Assembly: GCA_018268015.1 (NCBI GenBank)
Contig: JAFDXJ010000041.1
Location: forward strand, 119,918 to 183,917
Direction of reading: 5' to 3'
DNA from: Bacteroidota bacterium
Lineage (GTDB): Bacteria > Bacteroidota > Bacteroidia > Chitinophagales > Chitinophagaceae
DNA: 64,000 nt
Shown here in pieces: positions 47,571 to 55,446 of this stretch (position 1 is its first letter; every line of letters starts with the position of its first letter). The notes beneath the pieces were generated by a model. The model searched no databases and was not told where the DNA came from. It was given only the letters and a program-made list of their open reading frames with translations. Both the position numbers and the translations under genes were made by a program.

Positions 47571-48413
47571 TTAACCTAATGCAACTCTGATAAATGATGT
47601 TACACTTGCTTTGGCATCAATACCTTGCAAATATTCACGCACTGTTTTGCTATTATCTTTAACAAAGGGCTGTGCCATGAGCGTTTGTTCTTTAAAGAAA
47701 GCATTTAACTTTCCCTCGGCAATCTTTGCCATCATTTCTTCCGGCTTGCCTTTCATTTTTGGATCTTCTTTCATTTGATCCATAACAATATTTCTTTCCC
47801 TGTCAACCATTTCTTTAGAAACTGATTCAGGATCTACAGCTACCGGGTTCATGGCAGCAATTTGCATCGCAATGTCTTTGCCGGCATCGGGTAGATTTCC
47901 GGTAAGGCCTACTAATACGCCCATCCTGTTTGCCCCATGAATATAGGAAGCCACATAAGGCGCATCCAGTCTTTCAAAACGGCTAATGCCAATTTTTTCG
48001 CCAATAGAAGCCAACTTATCATTAATAAGGTCTGACACTTTTGCTCCATTTACATTCTGTTCCATTAGTTCTTCAGCAGATTGAACATTATTTGCAATAG
48101 CTGTATCAGCAATACTCTGGGCAAATGCTACAAAGTCTGCATTTTTTGAAACAAAGTCTGTTTCGCAACTGATACAAATGATGAGACCAGATTGATTACC
48201 GGGAAAAGTTTGAGCAATGATAACTCCTTCTTTTGCTTCGCGGTCACTTCTTTTGGCCGCCACTTTTTGGCCTTGTTTACGTAACCAGTCTATGGCCGCT
48301 TCAAAGTCGCCATTCGTTTCTGTAAGAGCTTTACGGCAATCCATCATACCTGCGCCGGTTGCCTGGCGTAATTTATTGATCTCCGCAGCGGTGATCTGAA
48401 TTTGTGTAGTCAT
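47571..48413 (-). CDS. tsf: Elongation factor Ts
   Basis: The 280-residue nucleotide-exchange factor for EF-Tu has the UBA-like N-terminus with LRQATGAGMMDCRKALTE, then EGVIIAQTF, CETDFVSKN and IAMQIAAMNPVAV. Length is like other bacterial EF-Ts. Last gene of the ribosomal unit, 99 bases after rpsB, and followed by the terminator. Confidence 0.98.
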   Translation of the reverse strand: MTTQIQITAAEINKLRQATGAGMMDCRKALTETNGDFEAAIDWLRKQGQKVAAKRSDREAKEGVIIAQTFPGNQSGLIICISCETDFVSKNADFVAFAQSIADTAIANNVQSAEELMEQNVNGAKVSDLINDKLASIGEKIGISRFERLDAPYVASYIHGANRMGVLVGLTGNLPDAGKDIAMQIAAMNPVAVDPESVSKEMVDRERNIVMDQMKEDPKMKGKPEEMMAKIAEGKLNAFFKEQTLMAQPFVKDNSKTVREYLQGIDAKASVTSFIRVALG

Positions 48414-48512
48414 ATAATTTTATTAAAAATGAATCTTATTGATTTTAAAAAATACCACGAACGATGCATGTGTTGCATAGATCGAAAGCATGATATAAAC
48501 CCTGTAAATAAA

Positions 48513-49412
48513 TTATCTTTTACCTCCGCCAGGTCCGGTTGACCCTTGTGTCCTGCGGCTTGCGCCACCAGGTATTCTACGTTTTGGCGTACCGGTACCG
48601 GATTCATTGTTGCGGGAACGGCCCCCTCTGGAAGTTTCAGATTCGGCTTCAGCCATCAGGCGGTCTGCTTTCCTTTCAGCTTCATTATCTACTTCTTCTA
48701 CATCCTCATCTTTGGCTGCCATCCTTTCTTCGAGTCCTTCGGCAATAGCCGCTGTGATATAGCTACAAATGATGGCTATACTTTTAGTGGCATCATCATT
48801 AGATGGGATTGCGTAATCTACTTTATTCGGGTCGCAATTGGTATCTACCATACCAAATGTAGTAATGCCAAGACGCTTTGCTTCTGCTAAGGCAATATGC
48901 TCATGACCTATATCCACGAGAAATAAAGCAGCCGGTAAGCGACCCAATTGGGAAATACCACCTAATACTTTCTCCATTTTTTCGCGATCGCGGCTAAGTG
49001 TCAGGCGTTCTTTTTTGGTAAGGCTTTCAGCGCTTCCATCTGCAAGCATTTTTTCAATACTTTGCATTTTCTTTACACTTTTCCTAACGGTGTTAAAATT
49101 GGTAAGCATGCCGCCCAACCAGCGTTCTGTGGCAAAAGGCATATTTACTTTTTTAGCGCAGTCGCTAACGATTTCTTTAGCTTGTTTCTTGGTAGCTACA
49201 AACATAATCTTCTTGCCATTCTTAGCAATTTGTTTAAGTGCAGCTGCGGTCTCCTGGAGATGATCCACGGTTTTGTTCAAATCAATGATATGAATGCCTT
49301 TTTTTTCTGCGAAAATGTAAGGCAGCATTTTAGGGTTCCACTTCTTTTTCAGGTGCCCAAAGTGAACGCCTGCTTCCAATAATTGCTGTTGTAATGAAGT
49401 GTTATTTTCCAT
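48513..49412 (-). CDS. rpsB: 30S ribosomal protein S2 with a long C-terminal extension
   Basis: The S2 core spans about 1-228: LLEAGVHFGHLKKKWNPKM, LGGMLTNFNTVRKS and FLVDIGHEHIALAEAKRLGI with VDTNCDPN. The remaining 70 or so residues are a low-complexity tail: first acidic (AAKDEDVEEVDNEAERKADR), then rich in Gly, Ser, Arg and Thr. E. coli S2 has about 241 residues, so this is an added, probably disordered tail. Second-to-last gene of the ribosomal unit. Confidence 0.97.
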   Translation of the reverse strand: MENNTSLQQQLLEAGVHFGHLKKKWNPKMLPYIFAEKKGIHIIDLNKTVDHLQETAAALKQIAKNGKKIMFVATKKQAKEIVSDCAKKVNMPFATERWLGGMLTNFNTVRKSVKKMQSIEKMLADGSAESLTKKERLTLSRDREKMEKVLGGISQLGRLPAALFLVDIGHEHIALAEAKRLGITTFGMVDTNCDPNKVDYAIPSNDDATKSIAIICSYITAAIAEGLEERMAAKDEDVEEVDNEAERKADRLMAEAESETSRGGRSRNNESGTGTPKRRIPGGASRRTQGSTGPGGGKR

Positions 49413-49463
49413 GATATATTCTTTCTTTTTGAAAATATTTTTTGAATAAAATTGTAGTAATAA

Positions 49464-49853
49464 TTAGCGTTTTGAAAACTGGTAGCTTTTACGGGCTTTT
49501 TTATGGCCAAATTTCTTACGCTCTACGCCACGAGGGTCACGTGTGAGGTGGCCGGCTTCTTTTAAGGCTGGTCTGAGTTCAGGATTTAATTCCAGTAAAA
49601 CACGGGCTATACCCAGTTTTGCGGCTTCGGCTTGCCCTTTCATGCCACCACCGGTTGCATTGATCTGAATATCGTACTTATCTACTGATTCAGTAACCTG
49701 CAAAGGAGCGATCACCTGGTTTTGTAAATAAGCAAGCGGGAAATATTCTTTATAATCTTTTCCATTTACAGTGATTTTTCCATCACCCTTATTAATGAAA
49801 ATACGGGTAACGGCTTCTTTCCGGCGGCCCACTGCATTTTTTTGTTTTTCCAT
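49464..49853 (-). CDS. rpsI: 30S ribosomal protein S9
   Basis: The 129-residue protein has the S9 signature: GRRKEAVTRIFI near the N-terminus, NATGGGMKGQAEAAKLGIAR and the C-terminal GVERKKFGHKKARKSYQFSKR (shown in part), whose last residues reach the P-site tRNA. It follows rplM by 37 bases, the standard pair. Confidence 0.98.
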   Translation of the reverse strand: MEKQKNAVGRRKEAVTRIFINKGDGKITVNGKDYKEYFPLAYLQNQVIAPLQVTESVDKYDIQINATGGGMKGQAEAAKLGIARVLLELNPELRPALKEAGHLTRDPRGVERKKFGHKKARKSYQFSKR

Positions 49854-49890
49854 GTAATATTATTTTAAACGAAGCTTGTACTTAATGATT

Positions 49891-50334
49891 TTAAAATTTT
49901 AATTCTTTTGGTTGTTGCGCCATGTGAGGATGCTGATCCCCGGCATACACAAATAATTTTTTATACATCCTTCTACCCAGGCGGTTTTTGGGAAGCATCC
50001 CTTTAACAGCACGCTCTACGATCACCTCTGGACGACGTTTTAAAAGATTCTTGGCTGATTCTTTTCTTTGACCTCCCGGGTATCCTGAAAAATCGAGATA
50101 TATTTTCTCTTCCAGTTTATTACCGGTAAAAACAACTTTATCTGCATTGATAACGATTACATAATCGCCACAATCTGCATGAGGCGTATAGTAGGCTTTA
50201 TTTTTACCGCGTAAAACGCTGGCAATTTGCGCACACATGCGGCCTACGGTTTGATTGGTGCCATCTACAATGTGCCATGCACGTTGTATGGTAGCCTCGT
50301 TCGCATGTTTTGTGGTGAAATGAAGTTTACTCAT
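49891..50334 (-). CDS. rplM: 50S ribosomal protein L13
   Basis: The 147-residue protein has WHIVDGTNQTVGRMCAQIASVLRGKNK (in part), HADCGDYVIVINADKV, YPGGQRKESAKNLLKRRPEVIVERAVKGMLPKNRLGR, all typical L13. First gene of rplM-rpsI-rpsB-tsf; a candidate promoter and a short leader hairpin precede it. Confidence 0.98.
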   Translation of the reverse strand: MSKLHFTTKHANEATIQRAWHIVDGTNQTVGRMCAQIASVLRGKNKAYYTPHADCGDYVIVINADKVVFTGNKLEEKIYLDFSGYPGGQRKESAKNLLKRRPEVIVERAVKGMLPKNRLGRRMYKKLFVYAGDQHPHMAQQPKELKF

Positions 50335-50354
50335 AATATTTCTGTTTTAAAATT

Positions 50355-50372
50355 CCATCGCCATCCCGATGG
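50355..50372 (-). promoter_or_regulatory. Small hairpin in the rplM leader
   Basis: A perfect 6-bp GC-containing stem (50355-50360 with 50367-50372, six-base loop), 20 bases upstream of the rplM ATG and inside the leader predicted from the promoter below. Ribosomal-protein operons often use leader hairpins for feedback; whether this one does is unknown. Confidence 0.35.
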
Positions 50373-50389
50373 ATTTGATTAATGGGTTG

Positions 50390-50420
50390 CAAAGGTGCGG
50401 GTTTTATTATTTATGGCAAT
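50390..50420 (-). promoter_or_regulatory. Candidate promoter of the rplM unit
   Basis: On the minus strand ATTG (complement of 50417-50420) precedes CACCTTTG (complement of 50390-50397) by exactly 19 bases; each box has one mismatch. It predicts a leader of about 50 bases. Confidence 0.45.
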
Positions 50421-50876
50421 GTAAATGGCAAACTTTTTTTATCATGCATTTATAAGATATTGATTATCAGTAAAAATTTTGTTTAATATTATTTATATCG
50501 ATTCGGTAACTGATGCAAAAAATGAGAAAAATTGATTTAAGGGACTTGCAAAAGATCCTTAAAGGGTTTACAAATGTGTGTTTTTCTTAAACAAAAAGAA
50601 GGGGATAGGTCTTCACACTGAATTCAAAGTTTACAGATCAATAATAAAAATTTAGGGGAATTTATTTTTGATACTGTATTCATCATTGAACTAAATGTTC
50701 ATTTCTATTATGTTCGATAATTTTTTTAAAAAAAGTGTTTGTGTAAATTAAAGGAGAATAGCCAATTTTATTTTCGTAAACAAAATAGGAAAAGATCCCA
50801 TTCCTTATACTTCAAAAGAGGTTTCGATTGTACGACCGGTTTGCAAGGAAAGTTTGCAGGAATAAAATGGTACTAT
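50421..50876. other. AT-rich intergenic region between rplM and the GH3 gene
   Basis: About 450 bases with no convincing reading frame, tRNA, or repeat. It lies upstream of rplM and downstream of the GH3 gene, both on the minus strand. A seven-base direct repeat (minus-strand TGCAAAC, twice within about 20 bases) lies near 50840-50865. No clear terminator for the GH3 gene was found. Confidence 0.5.
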
Positions 50877-52394
50877 CTAAGCAAATTTTTCTTTCCAGAG
50901 AAGCAATAATTCATCAATATATTTACGGTCATTACTCAGGCGAGGTACTTTATGTTGCCCGCCCATTTTACCCTTGATATGTAACCATTCATTAAAAAGC
51001 CCTTTTGGCGCTTGATGAATCAAAGGCATTTTCATAGCAATATTTTTATATCTCTTCGCTTCATAATCACTATTGAGCGTTTTTAGAGTAGTATCAAGAA
51101 TGGTTGTAAATTGTTTCAAATCAACCGGTTCTTTTTCGAATTCTATGATCCATTCATGAGCGCCATTGGTGTTTTCCGTAAAATAAACCGGTGCTGCAGT
51201 ATAGTCTTTCACTGCGGCACCCGTTTTGGAGGCGGCTATTGCAATGGCCTGGTCGGTATTATCTACAATTACTTCTTCGCCGAATGCATTGATGAAATGT
51301 TTGACACGACCGGTTACTCTTATTTTAAATGGAGAAAGAGAAGTAAAAGCAATGGTATCTCCTACAAGATACCTCCATAAACCACCGTTAGTAGAAATGA
51401 CCAATGCATAATTTTTTCCCATTTCTACTTCTTTCAATCCAATGGTCCTTGCATTGGGCTTTCCATATTCTTCTATAGGCATAAATTCGTAAAAAATGCC
51501 ATGCTGTAAAAATAATAGCATATCATCCGAGAGGCCATTTTGTGCTGCAAAAAAACCTTCGCTGGCATTATACATATTTAAATAATGGATTTCCCTGCCT
51601 ATTAATTTTTCAAATTGTTTTTTATATGGGGCAAATGAAATACCGCCATGCAAATACATTTCCAGGCGGGGCCAGACATCGTGCAGTGTTGCTTTTCCGG
51701 TGATTTCTAAAATTCTTTTGATTAACACGAGTGTCCAGGTTGGTACACCGCTTAAAGATGTTACATCTTCATGAATGGTATTTTGTGCCAGCTGTTCTAT
51801 TTTACTTTCCCATTCATCCATCAATGCAATAGATAATTCCGGCGTTCGTAACCAATTACTCCAGAAAGGGGTATTTTGTAAAAGAACTGCGCTCAGGTCG
51901 CCATAAAAAATGTCTTCATTTAAGGCATTGATCTGGTGGGAGCCGCCAATAACCAATCCTTTACCGGTGAGTAAATCGCTGTCAGGGTAACGATTATAGT
52001 AAAGTGTGAGTACATCTTTTGCTCCCTGGTAATGGCAATTTCTCAGGCTTTCATCTGTGATTGGGATAAATTTGCTTTTCTCGCTGGTGGTGCCGCTACT
52101 CTTTGCAAACCAATAGACGGGAGTATTCCATAAGAGATATTGTTCTCCCAGCATAAGCCTTTCAATAAAAGGTTTTAAGTCTTCATATTCATGTATGGGT
52201 ACGGCCTGTTTGAATTTACGGATGGTAAAGAGCTGGTCAAAGCCATATTTTCTTCCAATTTCAGTATGTTGAGCATGTGTAACTAAATCCTGCAATACCT
52301 CTCTTTGTGATACGATCGGATTATTCATCCAGGATTCAATGGTGGCATAGCGCATCCTGGCGAGCATGGATATGGTTGGGGATAAAATCTTCAT
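50877..52394 (-). CDS. GH3 family acyl-adenylating protein
   Basis: A 505-residue relative of plant GH3 acyl-acid-amido synthetases. It carries the ATP-binding motif SSGTTSEKSKFIPIT, the YNASEGFFAAQ motif and GGLWRYLVGDTIAFTS. In plants such enzymes join amino acids to hormone acids; the bacterial substrate is unknown and hormone conjugation should not be assumed. It lies 97 bases downstream of lptB on the same strand. Confidence 0.9.
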   Translation of the reverse strand: MKILSPTISMLARMRYATIESWMNNPIVSQREVLQDLVTHAQHTEIGRKYGFDQLFTIRKFKQAVPIHEYEDLKPFIERLMLGEQYLLWNTPVYWFAKSSGTTSEKSKFIPITDESLRNCHYQGAKDVLTLYYNRYPDSDLLTGKGLVIGGSHQINALNEDIFYGDLSAVLLQNTPFWSNWLRTPELSIALMDEWESKIEQLAQNTIHEDVTSLSGVPTWTLVLIKRILEITGKATLHDVWPRLEMYLHGGISFAPYKKQFEKLIGREIHYLNMYNASEGFFAAQNGLSDDMLLFLQHGIFYEFMPIEEYGKPNARTIGLKEVEMGKNYALVISTNGGLWRYLVGDTIAFTSLSPFKIRVTGRVKHFINAFGEEVIVDNTDQAIAIAASKTGAAVKDYTAAPVYFTENTNGAHEWIIEFEKEPVDLKQFTTILDTTLKTLNSDYEAKRYKNIAMKMPLIHQAPKGLFNEWLHIKGKMGGQHKVPRLSNDRKYIDELLLLWKEKFA

Positions 52395-52491
52395 TGCTTA
52401 TATCGCAAATTAATTTTCAAATGAGTCCTATAATACCTCACTTATGCCCTTTTGATTTGGTTAAATATAAATAAAAAAATGAAAAGAAGAT

Positions 52492-53280
52492 TTATTTTCC
52501 TTCATCCTGAGCAGCATGGAGTTCACGACCCATTTCCAAGATCCAGTTTTTGCGTTTTAATTCAAAATTCGTTCCTAAGTATAAGCGCCGAACCTGTTCA
52601 TCTGCTGCAAGTTCTTCAGCAGATCCGTTTTTAAATATTTTTCCTTCGATGAGAAGATAGGCATGATCACAAATGGAAAGGGTTTCATTCACATTGTGGT
52701 CAGTAATAAGGATGCCAATATTCTTATATTTCAATTTAGCTACCACCATTTGAATATCTTCAACGGCAATAGGATCTACGCCGGCAAAGGGTTCATCAAG
52801 TAATATAAATTTTGGATCAATGGCCAGTGCCCTGGCGATTTCCGTCCGGCGGCGCTCCCCTCCGCTTAAACTATCTCCATTATTTTTCCGCACATGATGC
52901 AGGTTAAATTCATCGATCAATTGCTCCAGTTTTTCTTTTCTTTCCGAAGCTTTTAATTTGGTCATTTCCAATACAGCCATCAGGTTATCTTCTACGGATA
53001 GTTTGCGGAATACACTTGCTTCCTGTGGTAAATATCCTATACCAAGCTGGGCTCTTTTATACATGGGCATTTTAGTAATATCTTCTTCATCGAGATAAGC
53101 CCTTCCTTCATCAGGTTTAATCAAACCGACCACCATGTAAAAAGTGGTGGTTTTACCCGCACCATTCGGTCCAAGCAAACCCACGATTTCACCTTGTTTA
53201 ACTTCAATGGATACCTGGTCCACCACTTTGCGGTTGCTATAAGATTTCACTAAATGATCAGTGCGGATGGTGCGGCTCAA
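52492..53280 (-). CDS. lptB: LPS export ABC transporter ATP-binding protein LptB
   Basis: ATPase that powers LPS extraction from the inner membrane. Walker [10 protein letters not shown], signature [15 protein letters not shown], Walker [16 protein letters not shown] and the LptB-typical [12 protein letters not shown] are all present. The frame opens at an ATG at 53331, but the first 17 residues are unlike the family, and a TATTTTTG promoter-like box (complement of 53297-53304) falls inside them. A TTG at 53280 giving [14 protein letters not shown] was preferred; the longer form is possible. The C-terminal tail is slightly longer than in E. coli (241 residues). Confidence 0.93.
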   Translation of the reverse strand: MSRTIRTDHLVKSYSNRKVVDQVSIEVKQGEIVGLLGPNGAGKTTTFYMVVGLIKPDEGRAYLDEEDITKMPMYKRAQLGIGYLPQEASVFRKLSVEDNLMAVLEMTKLKASERKEKLEQLIDEFNLHHVRKNNGDSLSGGERRRTEIARALAIDPKFILLDEPFAGVDPIAVEDIQMVVAKLKYKNIGILITDHNVNETLSICDHAYLLIEGKIFKNGSAEELAADEQVRRLYLGTNFELKRKNWILEMGRELHAAQDEGK

Positions 53281-53417
53281 ATTGTATTGATTTTCGCAAA
53301 AATAAGTAAGATGAAGGGAAACTTCATCCAAGGAACAGCTAAACTATTTTTTGAATTCTAACTTCCTTTAATTTGCTTTGCATCAAATTGTAATTTCAAT
53401 ATATTATTTGTTGTTGA

Positions 53418-54371
53418 ATGAAGATCACAGAACATATAAAGAAGGCTAATAAAACTTTGGTTTCTTTTGAAATATTACCTCCCCTTAAAGGGAAAAGTAT
53501 TGGTTCTATTTATGATCATCTGGATACGTTAATGGAGTTTAAGCCTTCCTGGATCAATGTCACCTATCATAGAAGTGAGACGGCATACAAGAAAAAAGCA
53601 GATGGGAATTTTGAGAAAATTGAAATACGTAAAAGGCCCGGAACGGTGGGTATTTGTGCAGCTATTATGAATCATTATAAAATTGATGCAGTGCCACATA
53701 TTATTTGTGGTGGTTTTGCGATGCGCGAAACGGAAGATGCATTGATAGATCTTAACTTTCTTGATATAGATAATGTGTTAATTATACGAGGTGATGCGGC
53801 CAGGAATGAATCTTTTTTCGATCCGGAACCGGGCGGACATGTATATGCCATAGATCTTTTAAAACAAGTGGCTAATTTGAATCATGGCATTTATTTGGAT
53901 GATGATATTCGAAATGGCGGCAAAACCAATTTTTGCATAGGTGTTGCCGGATATCCTGAAAAACATTTTGAAGCGCCAAATAAGGATATTGATTTAAAAA
54001 GGCTCAAAGAAAAAGTAAATGCCGGGGCAGAATATATTATGACTCAAATGTTTTTTGATAATCAAAAATATTTTGATTTTGTTGATGCCTGCCGAAAACA
54101 TGGCATTACGGTACCTATCATCCCGGGATTAAAACCGATCAGCAGTAAAAAGCAATTGTCCTTGCTGCCCCGGATTTTTCATGTGGATATTCCCAATGAC
54201 TTATCAGAAGCCATCCTCAAATGCAAAACAGATGAGGATTGCGAAAAGGTTGGTACAGAATGGCTCATTGCGCAAAGCAGAGAACTCATAAAATTTGGTG
54301 CACCGGTCTTACACTATTATACGCTTGGCAAACCTTCGATTATTAAGAATGTAGTGAAAGATATATTATAG
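53418..54371 (+). CDS. metF: 5,10-Methylenetetrahydrofolate reductase
   Basis: The 317-residue flavoenzyme reduces methylene-THF to methyl-THF, the methyl donor for the split methionine synthase at 9.9-13.7 kb. The TIM barrel shows VSFEILPPLKGKS, WINVTYHRS, HIICGGF, DNVLIIRGDAA, GVAGYPEKHFEAPN, YIMTQMFFDNQKYFDFV and PIIPGLKPI. Single-gene unit, divergent from lptB. Two weak inverted repeats (54392-54409, 54421-54453) follow, without T runs. Confidence 0.97.
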   Translation: MKITEHIKKANKTLVSFEILPPLKGKSIGSIYDHLDTLMEFKPSWINVTYHRSETAYKKKADGNFEKIEIRKRPGTVGICAAIMNHYKIDAVPHIICGGFAMRETEDALIDLNFLDIDNVLIIRGDAARNESFFDPEPGGHVYAIDLLKQVANLNHGIYLDDDIRNGGKTNFCIGVAGYPEKHFEAPNKDIDLKRLKEKVNAGAEYIMTQMFFDNQKYFDFVDACRKHGITVPIIPGLKPISSKKQLSLLPRIFHVDIPNDLSEAILKCKTDEDCEKVGTEWLIAQSRELIKFGAPVLHYYTLGKPSIIKNVVKDIL

Positions 54372-54614
54372 TCTGAACTACCTGTATGATCACTTCAATT
54401 GTTTGAAGTACAATTTGATGTGTACTGGATTTACTTATTTGCTGTCTAGTACAAAAGAAATATCATTTTATTTACGTCTTTTGATAATCATTGTAAATAC
54501 TTATTTTTTGTAGTACACTCAATTTGATTTGGGCGGTATGGGTGTTTCTAAAAAATAACCAAAACGGCAAGGCTTTTATAAACAATGATTTGAATTTATG
54601 CAATTCATCATTAC

Positions 54615-55304
54615 TCACATAAAAGTTTTAACAAATTCAGTCACTCCATTCATAATAATCTGCCCTCCAATGCATAATAAGACAAATGAAAGAATTTTCA
54701 TTATCACACGGCGAGCCTGCTCATTGGCTTTACTTACAAAAAAATCTGCGGAACTGAAACAAACATAAATGCTCAACATTATTAATAAAATCGCAATGGC
54801 TGATGCCGTATAATGCATGATGTATTCATGCGTCTTCCCGCCCAATGCTTCAGCGCTGATCGTCAATGCTACTGCTATGCTACCCGGCCCAACAGTAAAG
54901 GGGAAAGTGTATGGATAAAAAACTTTATTGGTATGGTCTTCTACATTGATTTGGTCACTCAGGTATCTTTTCTTATCACTTTCATTTACGGTATCATCTT
55001 GTTGCAAAGAACGCCATCCCATAGTAAGAATCATGGTGCCGCCACACATTTGAACAATAGGTATGGTAATACCAAATAACTTCATGATAAAAATGCCGAC
55101 TAGTATGGTAAACATTAAAATAATACCGGCATTAAAAGCAATTTTCCGGGCCATTTTTTTCCGTACGGAATTAGGCGTATTGGGTGTGAGCCCCAGAAAT
55201 AAAACACCAGAGCCAATGGGGTTTACCACATGAAATAAAGCCATATAAGTAGAGGGAATAATCAGGAGAAAAGTTTGCAGCAAGGGTGGTAAATTATCAA
55301 ACAT
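54615..55304 (-). CDS. MarC/UPF0056 family inner-membrane protein
   Basis: The 229-residue protein has about six hydrophobic segments and the MarC-family features: FHVVNPIGSGVLFLGLTPN, MCGGTMILTMGWRSL, and FPFTVGPGSIAVALTISAE. A hydrophilic insert (about 110-130) lies between helices 3 and 4. Function of the family is not established; the link to multiple antibiotic resistance has been withdrawn for E. coli MarC, as far as I recall. Confidence 0.88.
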   Translation of the reverse strand: MFDNLPPLLQTFLLIIPSTYMALFHVVNPIGSGVLFLGLTPNTPNSVRKKMARKIAFNAGIILMFTILVGIFIMKLFGITIPIVQMCGGTMILTMGWRSLQQDDTVNESDKKRYLSDQINVEDHTNKVFYPYTFPFTVGPGSIAVALTISAEALGGKTHEYIMHYTASAIAILLIMLSIYVCFSSADFFVSKANEQARRVIMKILSFVLLCIGGQIIMNGVTEFVKTFM

Positions 55305-55446
55305 AAAACGAGCTGGTTAAAGAAAAACAAAATAACATTAAAAAATTGAATATGAAGGGTAATCTATTTTACTTTACTTGCTGTTTGTACCAAACTTCAA
55401 GCGCCATGATATGAAAATATCGTGTTGATCAAAATGAACCTTATTT

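Noticed and set aside
48410..48607. Minus-strand frame between tsf and rpsB
   Set aside because: It lies mostly inside the rpsB C-terminal coding region in another frame; the S2 tail frame is continuous with the S2 core.
54372..54614. Two inverted repeats downstream of metF as a terminator or mobile-element end
   Set aside because: Stems are only 6-7 bp, have no T runs, and there is no transposase or target duplication nearby.
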